Origin: Hyphomicrobiales bacterium
GTDB taxonomy: Bacteria > Pseudomonadota > Alphaproteobacteria > Rhizobiales > Rhizobiaceae
Assembly (NCBI GenBank): GCA_900472175.1
Contig: UCHD01000001.1
Span: forward strand, 620,001 to 684,000
Length of the DNA stretch: 64,000 bases
Reading direction: 5' to 3'
The notes beneath the pieces are model-generated. The model saw only the letters and a program-made list of their open reading frames with translations. It had not been told where the DNA came from and did no database searches. Shown piece by piece: positions 55,923-64,000 of this stretch. Position numbers and translations under genes: made by a program. Positions within the stretch are counted from its first letter, which is position 1; each line of letters starts with the position of its first letter.

Positions 55923-56171
55923 CTATTCTTCCCAGAAGCGCTTGGCGATCTCTGCCTCGATCTGCCACCGGCTAAGGCCGATATCGTAGATCAGATGAGG
56001 ATTATCCCGCGCGATCTGTTCAAGGTCCCAGCGGAAGCGCCTCCGGGCGCGCCAGGCCGAGATAAGCTGTCTCAACTCGGCCAGCCCGGGACGGCGCGAG
56101 ACCGGTTTGGGTCTCGCGGGCGATCCTGGCTGCATTGTTTGGTGACGGGCTGAAACAAGAGCATCGGTCAT
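55923..56171 (-). CDS. DUF1127 domain protein
   Basis: 82 aa from ATG 56171, fixed by AAGGAGG five to six bases upstream. The C-terminal DUF1127 motif (RRRFRWDLEQIARDNPHLIYDIGLSRWQIE) has the D-I-G-L-S/T-R core. Small DUF1127 proteins affect RNA-related phosphate and carbon metabolism in Agrobacterium and Rhodobacter. This one has a longer Pro/Arg-rich N-terminus than the ~47-aa forms. Confidence 0.88.
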   Translation of the reverse strand: MTDALVSARHQTMQPGSPARPKPVSRRPGLAELRQLISAWRARRRFRWDLEQIARDNPHLIYDIGLSRWQIEAEIAKRFWEE

Positions 56172-56299
56172 CGCAGCCTCCTTATGGTTTGAGGGGCGGG
56201 GCCCCGAAAGAGGTCGCATTCTGCGCGGTACAGACAGTGCCGTAATTAAGCCCAGCCAAAAAGTTCTCAAAAACATCCAAACGCACTATAGATGGACGC

Positions 56300-57805
56300 A
56301 TGCAGCAATCGCACTTTGCCTTTGGTCCGTTCGTGCTTGATCCGGGTGCGGGAACGCTTCTGCGGAACGGCGATCCCGTGGCCGTTGGTTTCCGCGGGTT
56401 GAAACTGCTTTCGGCGCTGGTCGAGCGGCCGGGCGGCATTCTCGGCAAGGCCGAGTTGATGGATGCGGCCTGGCCGGGCCTGGCCGTCGAGGAGGGAAAT
56501 CTCACGGTCCAGATTTCACAGCTGCGCAAGCTGTTGGGGCCATCTGGCGGCGGCGGCGAATGGATCGCAACAATCCCGCGCGTCGGCTATCGCTTCATCG
56601 GGACGGTTGAAACGATCGCAGGTGAAAAGCCGGTCTTGCCGCTGCCCGATGAACCATCGATTGCCGTTCTGCCTTTCGAAAATGTCGGCACCGATCCCGA
56701 GCAGGGCGCATTTGCGGATGGGCTGACCGAAGATCTGATTACCGACCTGTCCCGGGATTCCGGTCTGTTCGTCATCGCCCGCAACTCGTCGTTCGCCTAC
56801 AGGGGAAAGGTGATGGATGCGCGCGAGATAGCCAAAGGGTTGGGCGTGCGCTACCTGCTCACCGGTAGTGCGAGACGCGCCGGCGGGCGTGTGCGCATCA
56901 ACGCCCAGCTGGTCGATACCGTCAGTGGCGATCATCTCTGGGCGGAGCGTTTCGACCGCGGTCTCGATGATATCTTTACCGTTCAAGACGAGGTGACTGC
57001 CAAGATCGTCGAGGCACTGCTCGGGCGGCTGCGCGCCGCGCCGCCGCGCAACCGGCCCAGCAATATCGAGGCCTATGATCTTTGCGTGCGGGCGCGCAGG
57101 CTGATGGACGACACGCCGCAGAGCGCCCGTGAGGCGCATCTGATGCTGACGCGGGCGATCTTACTCGATCCGGGATACGCCGAGGCCTATCGCTGGCTGG
57201 CCATGAACCACTGGATGGGATGGGTGCATAGCGGCGGACCGACGCAAGCGGCCCGTGGCCTTGCCCTGGAACTGGCGGGCAAGGCGGTCGCGCTCGATCC
57301 GAACGATGCCGGCTGCCGCTGGATCCTGGCCTATCTGCTGGCCTATGAGGGCCGCTTTGCTGACGCCGACGCGGAATTCGCCACTGCAATCGCGCTCGAC
57401 CCGAACGAGGCCGACACCTTTGCAGCCCTGTCCGACATCACGGTTCTGGCCGGGCGGGTGGAGGAGGGGCTTGAGCACATCGGCAAGGCATTCCGGCTCA
57501 ACCCTCATCCGGCAAGCTGGTACTATCTGACACTCGGCCAGGCGCAATATGCGGCCGGTCACTACGAAGCTGCCGTCGAGACCCTGCGCAGGGATGAGGC
57601 GTACGGCACGAGCTCTCGCCGTTTCCTGGCGGCAAGCCTTGCGCAACTGGGCCGGCTCGACGAAGCCCGCGCGGAGGCCGAGCTGTTTCTCGTCGGCAAC
57701 CCAGATTTCACCACCCGCCACTGGGCCGCGACGGAGCCATTCCGTGACGAAGCGACGCTTGCGCATTTCGTTGACGGTTTTCGCAAGGCCGGTCTTCCCG
57801 AATGA
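56300..57805 (+). CDS. Winged-helix / TolB-like / TPR regulator
   Basis: 501 aa. OmpR/PhoB-type DNA-binding domain (~5-100; GLKLLSALVERPGGILGKAELMDAAWPG, IATIPRVGYRFIG), a TolB/FlgO-like nucleotide or peptide-binding-like domain (~118-245; PSIAVLPFENVGTDPEQGAFADGLTEDLITDLS), then tetratricopeptide repeats (~255-480). Unlike CadC and ToxR it has no membrane helix, so it should be cytoplasmic. Targets and signal unknown; divergent from DUF1127-MFS. Confidence 0.88.
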   Translation: MQQSHFAFGPFVLDPGAGTLLRNGDPVAVGFRGLKLLSALVERPGGILGKAELMDAAWPGLAVEEGNLTVQISQLRKLLGPSGGGGEWIATIPRVGYRFIGTVETIAGEKPVLPLPDEPSIAVLPFENVGTDPEQGAFADGLTEDLITDLSRDSGLFVIARNSSFAYRGKVMDAREIAKGLGVRYLLTGSARRAGGRVRINAQLVDTVSGDHLWAERFDRGLDDIFTVQDEVTAKIVEALLGRLRAAPPRNRPSNIEAYDLCVRARRLMDDTPQSAREAHLMLTRAILLDPGYAEAYRWLAMNHWMGWVHSGGPTQAARGLALELAGKAVALDPNDAGCRWILAYLLAYEGRFADADAEFATAIALDPNEADTFAALSDITVLAGRVEEGLEHIGKAFRLNPHPASWYYLTLGQAQYAAGHYEAAVETLRRDEAYGTSSRRFLAASLAQLGRLDEARAEAELFLVGNPDFTTRHWAATEPFRDEATLAHFVDGFRKAGLPE

Positions 57806-57939
57806 TGATCCGTCACTCCGGCGTTCTTCTTGCGGGAGAGCATGAGAAGTATCCTCACTTCGGTCTTCATCGAAGCATTCCGGCATCAGGGCGGATATAG
57901 CAGGATGAAATTCGGCCACCTCCTTGATGCGAGACGATC

Positions 57940-58845
57940 ATGACAGCGGACACGATAAATCTGAAACGGGAACTGGCGCTGCTCCTGGCGCTGGCAACGC
58001 TCTGGGGGGCGTCCTACACTTTCATCAAGATCGGTGTCGAAACCATTCCGCCGGTAACGCTGATTGCAGCCCGCACCCTGATCGCCGGCCTGTTGCTACT
58101 GGCGGTTCTGCGCGTCCGGGGACTGTCTCTGCCGAAGGATCCGGCGACATGGGGCCGGTTCCTGTTTCAAGCGTGCCTGAACAGCGCCATTCCGTTCACG
58201 CTGATCGCCTGGGCGGAAAAGACCGTCGATGCCGGTCTGGCCGCCATCCTGAATTCGACGACGCCGATCTTCGCCTTTCTGCTGACGGCCCTCTTGACCC
58301 GCCATGAACCGGTGACGGGCCGCAAGCTGTTCGGCGTTGTCGCAGGCATTGCAGGCATTACCCTGGTCGTCGGCCTGGAAGCGCTGAACGGTGCCGGCGA
58401 GCAACTGCCGGCCCAGCTTGCCATCGTCGCCGCAACGATCTGTTATGCGGGTGCCGCCATTTTCGGCCGCGGGTTCAAGTCGCTCGATCCGATGATGCCG
58501 GCGGCCGGCTCGCTGATCTGCGGCGCCATCATCCTCATTCCGCTCAGCCTGGTGATCGACCGGCCATGGACGTTGGCGCCCTCCACAGGTTCGATTCTCG
58601 CGCTTCTGTGCCTGTCGGTGTTTTCGACGGCGCTGGCCTTCGTCATCTATTTCCGGCTGGTGCACACGCTCGGCTCTGTCGGAACGACAGCGCAGGCCTA
58701 TCTGCGCGTCCCCATCGGCGTGGCAATCGGTGTCCTCTTTCTGGGGGAGAGCATCAGCAGCACTGCTCTGGTTGGCCTCGCCTTCGTGATCACCGGAGTC
58801 ATGGCCATGACTATCCCGGGCCGGAAACGGCCATTGGCGGTCTGA
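57940..58845 (+). CDS. EamA/DMT family transporter
   Basis: 301 aa, ten helices, LALATLWGASYTFIKIGVETIPPVTLIAARTL opening the first EamA repeat and a second repeat from ~155. Similar in layout to the exporter at 53868 but not close in sequence. Substrate unknown; it follows the TPR regulator by 134 bp. Confidence 0.9.
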   Translation: MTADTINLKRELALLLALATLWGASYTFIKIGVETIPPVTLIAARTLIAGLLLLAVLRVRGLSLPKDPATWGRFLFQACLNSAIPFTLIAWAEKTVDAGLAAILNSTTPIFAFLLTALLTRHEPVTGRKLFGVVAGIAGITLVVGLEALNGAGEQLPAQLAIVAATICYAGAAIFGRGFKSLDPMMPAAGSLICGAIILIPLSLVIDRPWTLAPSTGSILALLCLSVFSTALAFVIYFRLVHTLGSVGTTAQAYLRVPIGVAIGVLFLGESISSTALVGLAFVITGVMAMTIPGRKRPLAV

Positions 58846-58872
58846 ATGCCGCAACGTGCAGAGATAGGGTAG

Positions 58873-58893
58873 GAGGCGGACCAGTTCCGCCTC
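58873..58893. terminator. Hairpin between convergent EamA and outer-membrane protein genes
   Basis: GAGGCGGA-CCAGT-TCCGCCTC, perfect 8-bp stem without a T run, located between two converging genes. Confidence 0.4.
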
Positions 58894-58982
58894 ACAATCT
58901 GAATGAGGAATACGCGGGCCGTAAAGCCGGTTGCAGGGGGATGTTATCCCACTGGCTTTTGCGATTCGCCGTCAGTGGAAGG

Positions 58983-60005
58983 CTATTTCGCTACCGGCTT
59001 GCTAGCGGGCGAAAAGCTTAAGGTGAGCCAGGTATTCCAACCCTCTGGACGATGCTTTGCTCCGAACTCGTAAAAGCCTTTCAGATTGACATAGCCTGCC
59101 GTCTCGTCGTTGACCGCGAATTTGTATCCGACCTGTGGTCCGATGCCGAACACGCGTGACTTGAAGTCGCCGAGAGATGCGCCTTCGCCGCTGTCGCCAC
59201 TCAATTGCTGAAAGGCATAGCCGACAAGCCCTACATGGAGCTGTTCATTGACGAAATGCGAGGCAGCCCAGTCGATATGGCCATCGATCCCGTTTTTATA
59301 GTCGGTGTCGGGGTTTTCGAAATTGTAGGTCAGGCCGCCTGTGATCGAGAATTCATTGCCAGACGCGGGATTGAAATAGGTATAGCCCACGCCTGAATCG
59401 ATGGCAGCATGCCCAAATCCGGCATTGACGATACGATCGGCATCGTAGGAGCCGACGGGCAGGCTCACAGTCGTGTAGACCATGTAGTTGTTGACGCCGT
59501 CGTTCCATTTCAGCGACCCGAACGGTGCGATGTCGCCAAATGCCGTCAGTGTGTCGCCACGGCTCCCCGAAACAGTCCCGCCGAGGGGACCGGTCAGCGT
59601 CGCATCGACCTGCACCCGGCTGCGCAGGACAGGCACCAGCATCCCGACCGAGGCCTGTGCACCATCCAGAACAGGTTCCGCGAAGGTATAGCTCGGAACG
59701 AAAAACACCGCATCGCTTCGCGCCTCGAGGCCGACGTCGACCCGACCGCCACCGCCGCGCGGGAAAGCCGCATCTGCCCCGGCATCGACGCTGGTGTGAA
59801 AGTAGATGGTTGCCAGAGACCAGCCCGGCTCCGTCGGCGCGGAAGCAAAGCTACCATAGAAACCCGGCACATAGACGCTGATGCCCCCTTCATCCGCATA
59901 AGCGGCAGGGACTTGTGTCAACAGAGCTGCAAGCCCCAGCCCGATGGCCGAACGCGGCCTCTGAAGCCGAGAAGTTAACTGGTGGCGTCTATTTGGCTTT
60001 GTCAT
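58983..60005 (-). CDS. Outer-membrane protein of the phenol MetA-pathway transporter family
   Basis: 340 aa. A signal peptide (long basic n-region, hydrophobic 20-35, ends AYADEGG) precedes an all-beta protein with repeated amphipathic strands: ISVYVPGFYGSFASAPTEPGW, PVGSYD...INAGFGH-like, WNTWLTLSFSP at the end. This is the Phenol_MetA_deg pattern, proposed channels for hydrophobic compounds. No catabolic genes adjoin it, so the substrate is open. Confidence 0.8.
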   Translation of the reverse strand: MTKPNRRHQLTSRLQRPRSAIGLGLAALLTQVPAAYADEGGISVYVPGFYGSFASAPTEPGWSLATIYFHTSVDAGADAAFPRGGGGRVDVGLEARSDAVFFVPSYTFAEPVLDGAQASVGMLVPVLRSRVQVDATLTGPLGGTVSGSRGDTLTAFGDIAPFGSLKWNDGVNNYMVYTTVSLPVGSYDADRIVNAGFGHAAIDSGVGYTYFNPASGNEFSITGGLTYNFENPDTDYKNGIDGHIDWAASHFVNEQLHVGLVGYAFQQLSGDSGEGASLGDFKSRVFGIGPQVGYKFAVNDETAGYVNLKGFYEFGAKHRPEGWNTWLTLSFSPASKPVAK

Positions 60006-60093
60006 GTCATCGTCCCCCTAAGCACATTGCCTAGATATACCGAGTCGGACGGATGCCCGCTAGCCAGTTCGATAAATATGAGGGGATCCGCTT

Positions 60094-60125
60094 GAATTAC
60101 CGCAAAATGGTGTTTGCGGTAATTC
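60094..60125. promoter_or_regulatory. 13-bp perfect inverted repeat upstream of the outer-membrane protein gene
   Basis: GAATTACCGCAAA (60094-60106) and TTTGCGGTAATTC (60113-60125), spacer ATGGTG. It lies 88 bp upstream of the outer-membrane gene and 98 bp past the ABC-F stop. No T run in either direction, so an operator is more likely than a terminator. Confidence 0.5.
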
Positions 60126-60223
60126 GCGTTGAAAATACACCTTCGCGACCTGAGGCGCGTCGCGCCTCTGTTGCAGGCAGCGCCGATCCTGATCGCAATT
60201 TCATGCCCCGATGGGGCCGTCGG

Positions 60224-62113
60224 TCAGCCCGCCATCGCCTCTTCATATTCGGTCGACAGTTCCATCCAGTGCTCTTCGGCCTTGGACAGTTTGCTGACGA
60301 CCTCTGCGCGTTCCTTGACCTTGGCCGCTGCCTTGGCTGGAAATTTCTCGTAAAGGTCCTGGTCTTCAAGCTCCTTGTCGAGAACCTGAATCTGTTTCTC
60401 CAGCTTTGCCGTCAAGGATTCGATATCGTTGATCTTTTTCTTCAAGGGGGCAAATGCCGCCCGCTTGTCGGCTGCGGCCTTGCGTTGCTCGGCTTTGGAC
60501 CGGTTGTCTTCGACGGCTGCGCCCTTGTCCTTGCCGCCCTTGCCGCGGGAGCTCTGGACGATGGTTGAGCGATAGTCTTCCAGGTCACCGTCATAGTTGG
60601 AGACGGTGCCGTCTTTCACCAGCCACAGCCGGTCGGCCGTCGCTTCGATCAGGTGCCGGTCGTGCGAGATCAGAATGACGGCGCCGGTATATTCGTTCAG
60701 CGCCTGGATCAGCGCATTGCGGCTGTCGATATCCAGATGGTTGGTCGGTTCGTCGAGGATCAACAGGTTCGGCGCATCGAAGGCGGCAAGGCCCATCAAC
60801 AGGCGGGCTTTTTCACCACCGGAAAGGTCCTTGGCAGGCGTGCTCATCTTGGCAGTGGCAAGCCCCATCTGGGCGACGCGGGCGCGCACCTTGCCCTCGG
60901 TTGCTCCCGGCATGCGCTGACGCACATGCTCGACTGCATCATGTTCGGGGATCAGGTCGTCCAGTTGATGCTGGGCGAAGAAGCCGATCTTGAGGCCCGG
61001 CGCCGTCTGCACCGAGCCGCCGGTGGCGGGAAGACGGCCGGAGATCAGCTTGGCGAAGGTCGATTTACCGTTGCCGTTCGAGCCGAGCAGCGCGATGCGG
61101 TCGTCGGTGTCGATGCGGAGCGACAGATGCTGCAGGATCGGCTTGCCCGGCACATAGCCAACGGTGCCATGTTCCAGCGCGATGATCGGCGAGGCTGCTT
61201 CCTTCTCCGGATCGGGGAACTTGAAACCCTGGACGTGATCCTCGATGACGGCCGAGACCGTGCCCATGCGCTCCAGCGCTTTGACGCGGCTCTGCGCCTG
61301 GCGGGCCTTTGAGGCCTTGGCCTTGAAGCGATCGATGAACGACTGCAGGTGCTTTCGCGCCGCGTCATTCTTCACTTTTGCCTTGGCCTGCAGCTCGTTC
61401 GCTTCGGCGCGCTGGCGCTCGAACTGGTCGTAGGAGCCGCGATAAAAGGTCAGCTTCTGCTGATCGAGATGAATGATGGCGTTGACGGCCGTATTCAGCA
61501 GGTCGCGGTCATGGCTGATGATGATGACCGTGTGCGGATATTTCGAGATATAATCCTCGAGCCACAGCGTGCCTTCAAGGTCGAGATAGTTGGTCGGCTC
61601 GTCGAGCAGAAGCAGATCCGGCTCGGAAAACAAGACGGCCGCCAGCGCCACGCGCATGCGCCAGCCGCCGGAAAAGGACGAGGCCGGCCGCAATTGCGCC
61701 GCAGCGTCGAACCCGAGACCGGCCAGGATGCTGGCGGCGCGCGATTCCGCCGAATGCGCCTGGATATCGGCGAGCCGCATGTGGATATCGGCAATGCGAT
61801 GCGGGTCGGTGGCGGTCTCGGCTTCGGCGAGCAGCGCCTCGCGCTCCTTGTCGGCCTTCAGCACGATCTCGAGCAGCGGCTCCTCGGTGCCGGGGGCTTC
61901 CTGCGCCACCTGGCCGATACGGGCGTTCTTCGGGATCGAAACCGAGCCGGTTTCGGCTTCCATGTCGCCGGTGATGATTTTGAACAGGGTCGACTTGCCG
62001 GCGCCGTTCTTGCCGACGAGGCCGGCCTTGATGCCGGCCGGCAGCGCGACGGTGGCCTGGTCGATGAGGAGGCGTCCGACAATGCGGGCCGAAACGTTAT
62101 TGAGCGTGATCAT
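60224..62113 (-). CDS. ABC-F family ATPase (Uup/YheS-like)
   Basis: 629 aa without membrane helices. Two ABC domains: Walker A GKNGAGKST (~34-42) and GSNGNGKST (~345), signatures FSGGWRMR and LSGGEKAR, each followed by LLLLDEPTN. A linker (~240-300) joins them, and a charged coiled-coil C-terminal region (~535-625) is typical of the Uup/YheS group. These act on stalled ribosomes; not a transporter. The precise subfamily is uncertain. Confidence 0.92.
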   Translation of the reverse strand: MITLNNVSARIVGRLLIDQATVALPAGIKAGLVGKNGAGKSTLFKIITGDMEAETGSVSIPKNARIGQVAQEAPGTEEPLLEIVLKADKEREALLAEAETATDPHRIADIHMRLADIQAHSAESRAASILAGLGFDAAAQLRPASSFSGGWRMRVALAAVLFSEPDLLLLDEPTNYLDLEGTLWLEDYISKYPHTVIIISHDRDLLNTAVNAIIHLDQQKLTFYRGSYDQFERQRAEANELQAKAKVKNDAARKHLQSFIDRFKAKASKARQAQSRVKALERMGTVSAVIEDHVQGFKFPDPEKEAASPIIALEHGTVGYVPGKPILQHLSLRIDTDDRIALLGSNGNGKSTFAKLISGRLPATGGSVQTAPGLKIGFFAQHQLDDLIPEHDAVEHVRQRMPGATEGKVRARVAQMGLATAKMSTPAKDLSGGEKARLLMGLAAFDAPNLLILDEPTNHLDIDSRNALIQALNEYTGAVILISHDRHLIEATADRLWLVKDGTVSNYDGDLEDYRSTIVQSSRGKGGKDKGAAVEDNRSKAEQRKAAADKRAAFAPLKKKINDIESLTAKLEKQIQVLDKELEDQDLYEKFPAKAAAKVKERAEVVSKLSKAEEHWMELSTEYEEAMAG

Positions 62114-62171
62114 GGCGGCGTTTTGGCCGAACTCAGCCGAGAAGGCAAGGGTTTGCCGCGTTGCGGTATGC

Positions 62172-63251
62172 TCAGGCGGCGTGCGGCGAGTAGGTTTTTT
62201 TCGTCCGGCCGCCGATTGCGGCAGAAAACACCAGAGTTCCCGGCTTGCCGCCGCTGCGCACCGCCCTCAAGGCCAGTTCGGCCTGTGTGAACAGATCGAC
62301 GCCACCCGACGCGGTAAAGGCCATGGAAATGCCGGTGGAGAGCGACAGGGTTTGGGTCGTGAACGCCCGGTTCGGCAAGGCGACCTGCACGCCTTCGACC
62401 GAGGCGCAGATCCGCTGTGCTATGGCTTCGGCATTGTCGGCCGAAACGTCGTGGAAGACGAAGGCGAACTCGTCGGTACCGATGCGGGCGACGAAGTCGT
62501 TCTTCTTGACGGACTTGCGGAATTCCGGCGCCAGCTTCTTCAGCGCCTTTTCGACCGTCGTGGCGCCATGGCGCTCGCCCATCTCGCGCAGGCCCTCGAC
62601 GGTGACGAGCGCCAAGGCTGCCGGGCCAACAGCCTTGCCGTCGTCATAGAGCGCCGTCAGCTTGGCCGAGAAGGCTATGCGGTTGGGCAGGCCGGTGACG
62701 GGATCTCGGGTGGCGGCCTTGCGCATCGTCTCGATATCGCTGTCGATACCGCCGAGCTGCGTCACCGTCTCATTCATGGCTGCGGCAAAAGCTTTTTCCT
62801 CCCGCTCGAACACCGCAACCGCGTCGCGCAGGCGCGCGGCATCGTCGGCGAAATCGGACATGCCGGCGACGGGATCGGTCTCCAGCCGGTTGATGAAGCT
62901 ACGCAACATCGCGGCAAAGACTTCCTTCTTGGCGATGCTGTCCTTCAACGCATGGCTGACCGCGGAGATCGAACGGGCGGTATCGGCGCGGATCGTATCG
63001 GCCTCGATCGCGGCAAACCCGGAGAGATGATATTTGACGCCGAGCTGTTCGATCTGGTTTTGCTGGGGGTGAGCGCCAAGGGCTGCAAATTCCCGGCTGA
63101 GCTGCGGATTGTGGCCCGACAGAGCCTCATAGAACAGCTCGTAATTGCGCGGAAAGGGCGCGACGCCAAGTTTTGCCATGGTCTGGGCGACCTTGAGCAG
63201 GATCGCCGCATTCTGCGCCTGATTGCCATCGAGCTGGGGCTTGTCGGTCAT
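62172..63251 (-). CDS. Degenerate GGDEF domain protein
   Basis: 359 aa. A helical N-terminal half (~1-175) with no membrane segment, then a GGDEF domain from DPVTGLPNR (183-191). The active-site motif is GTDEF (258-262), and the usual D-x-D-x-F-K-x-x-N-D stretch reads TVEGLREMGE, so the metal Asp and the guanine-binding Asn are lost. It is probably not an active diguanylate cyclase; it could bind a nucleotide or a partner. It precedes the ABC-F gene by 58 bp on the same strand. Confidence 0.85.
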   Translation of the reverse strand: MTDKPQLDGNQAQNAAILLKVAQTMAKLGVAPFPRNYELFYEALSGHNPQLSREFAALGAHPQQNQIEQLGVKYHLSGFAAIEADTIRADTARSISAVSHALKDSIAKKEVFAAMLRSFINRLETDPVAGMSDFADDAARLRDAVAVFEREEKAFAAAMNETVTQLGGIDSDIETMRKAATRDPVTGLPNRIAFSAKLTALYDDGKAVGPAALALVTVEGLREMGERHGATTVEKALKKLAPEFRKSVKKNDFVARIGTDEFAFVFHDVSADNAEAIAQRICASVEGVQVALPNRAFTTQTLSLSTGISMAFTASGGVDLFTQAELALRAVRSGGKPGTLVFSAAIGGRTKKTYSPHAA

Positions 63252-63452
63252 AGCCTATCCTTCACAAAACCGCTTGATGCGCGGTGGTTGCAAGACATTG
63301 CTGATAAACCATCGGGATTAAAAGACTGTCAAAGGCGCGAGCGTTTCATCCCCGGCACAACTGCCGGGCCGCCTTGAACTGCGCCGTTGCCTGCAGAGGG
63401 CAGCGCTCTATATGCCCCGCAGGCGGGAAAACATCTTGCGCAGGATGGTCGG

Positions 63453-64000
63453 GTGAAAAGCAGCGGTGGAGAAATCGGCGTCAACGTCGAACACGGAGCG
63501 TCTCATGCCAAACGTTCGAACTGGCTGCGCACCGAAGAGCCGGACCAGACCAGCGCCAGCTTTCCGGAACTGTTCTTCGATCTCGTCTTCGTCTTTGCGC
63601 TCGTGCAGCTCTCGCACACGCTCGCTTCCGATTTCGGGCCGACCGCCGCTTTAGAATCGACGCTTCTGGTGCTGGCGATCTGGTGGGTCTGGATCAACAC
63701 CACCTGGGTGACCAATCTGCTGCACACCGGCAGGGAGGCCGTCCGGTTGATGCTGTTTTGCCTGATGTTCGGCGGCGTGCTTTTAGCGCTTGCTCTGCCG
63801 GAAGCCTTTGGCGCGCACGGGTTGATGTTTGCGCTGATCTACTGCGCCATGCAGACCGGCCGTTCGCTCTTCACGCTTTACGCCTATCGCGGCGTCGATG
63901 ATGCCTCCTTCACCACATTCGTGCGGATCACGCTCTGGTCGCTGGCCTCGGCGGTCTTCTGGCTGGCGGGCGCGATGATGGACCTGGAAGGCCGGATCGC
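63453..64000 (+). CDS. Low temperature requirement protein A (LtrA) family, 3' truncated by window
   Basis: The frame from GTG 63453 (AGGA about 8 bases upstream) is open to the end of the window, 182 codons. A basic N-terminus leads to the LtrA hallmark FFDLVFVFALVQLSH at ~42-56, followed by several hydrophobic helices (WWVWINTTWVTNLL and onward). LtrA proteins are multi-helix membrane proteins of unknown biochemical role, first tied to cold growth in Listeria. Divergent from the GGDEF gene. Confidence 0.85.
   Translation, partial: MKSSGGEIGVNVEHGASHAKRSNWLRTEEPDQTSASFPELFFDLVFVFALVQLSHTLASDFGPTAALESTLLVLAIWWVWINTTWVTNLLHTGREAVRLMLFCLMFGGVLLALALPEAFGAHGLMFALIYCAMQTGRSLFTLYAYRGVDDASFTTFVRITLWSLASAVFWLAGAMMDLEGRI

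Overview
The window is ordinary chromosome of a Rhizobiaceae alphaproteobacterium (Rhizobium/Agrobacterium/Allorhizobium group). The inference rests on high GC, the gene orders psd-pssA, rpsF-rpsR-DUF2232-rplI/dnaB-alr-radA-cvpA-purF-SDR and fabD-fabG-acpP-fabF-mltG-yicC-gmk//rsmA-pdxA-surA-lptD-lptG-lptF//pepA-holC, and on rhizobial-type intergenic palindromes. I see no transposase, integrase, phage gene, CRISPR array, rRNA or tRNA.

Layout. 1-5.8 kb: 3' part of an Atm1-type ABC exporter, a VOC protein, the phosphatidylethanolamine genes psd and pssA, a strong terminator, then a Tet(M)/OtrA-type ribosomal protection GTPase preceded by a possible leader ORF and hairpin. 5.9-14.4 kb (minus strand): SDR, purF, cvpA, radA, alr, a TerC-family protein and dnaB. 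14.7-18.0 kb (plus): a MarR / EmrB-type MFS / EmrA-type adaptor efflux cassette between dnaB and rplI. 18.1-20.5 kb (minus): rplI, DUF2232, rpsR, rpsF, with a folded rpsF leader. 21.2-28.4 kb is accessory: two exported DUF1254/DUF1214 proteins, a decayed aldo/keto reductase fragment touching the end of an LLM gene, GST, LysR, GNAT and an intact aldo/keto reductase.

28.6-45.6 kb is the core envelope and lipid block: type II fatty acid synthesis (fabD, fabG, acpP, fabF), peptidoglycan processing (mltG), RNA and nucleotide functions (yicC, gmk, rsmA), pdxA, a SurA-like chaperone and the LPS export genes lptD/G/F, followed by pepA and holC. An 18-bp perfect inverted repeat sits over the mltG translation start. 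45.7-64 kb is accessory: an orphan TRAP binding protein with a divergent TetR, a sugar 1-dehydrogenase-like oxidoreductase, GNAT, two LysR/MocR regulators with divergent transporters, DUF1127 plus MFS, a soluble winged-helix/TPR regulator, EamA exporters, a phenol-MetA-type outer-membrane protein, an ABC-F ATPase, a degenerate GGDEF protein, and the 5' part of an LtrA protein running off the end.

I found no clearly new multi-gene system. The best leads are cis-acting structures (mltG inverted repeat, rpsF double hairpin with complementary loops, tet leader), the resident ribosomal protection gene, the GGDEF pseudo-enzyme, and the reductase remnant at the LLM stop codon. All calls come from reading the sequence by eye; no searches were run.
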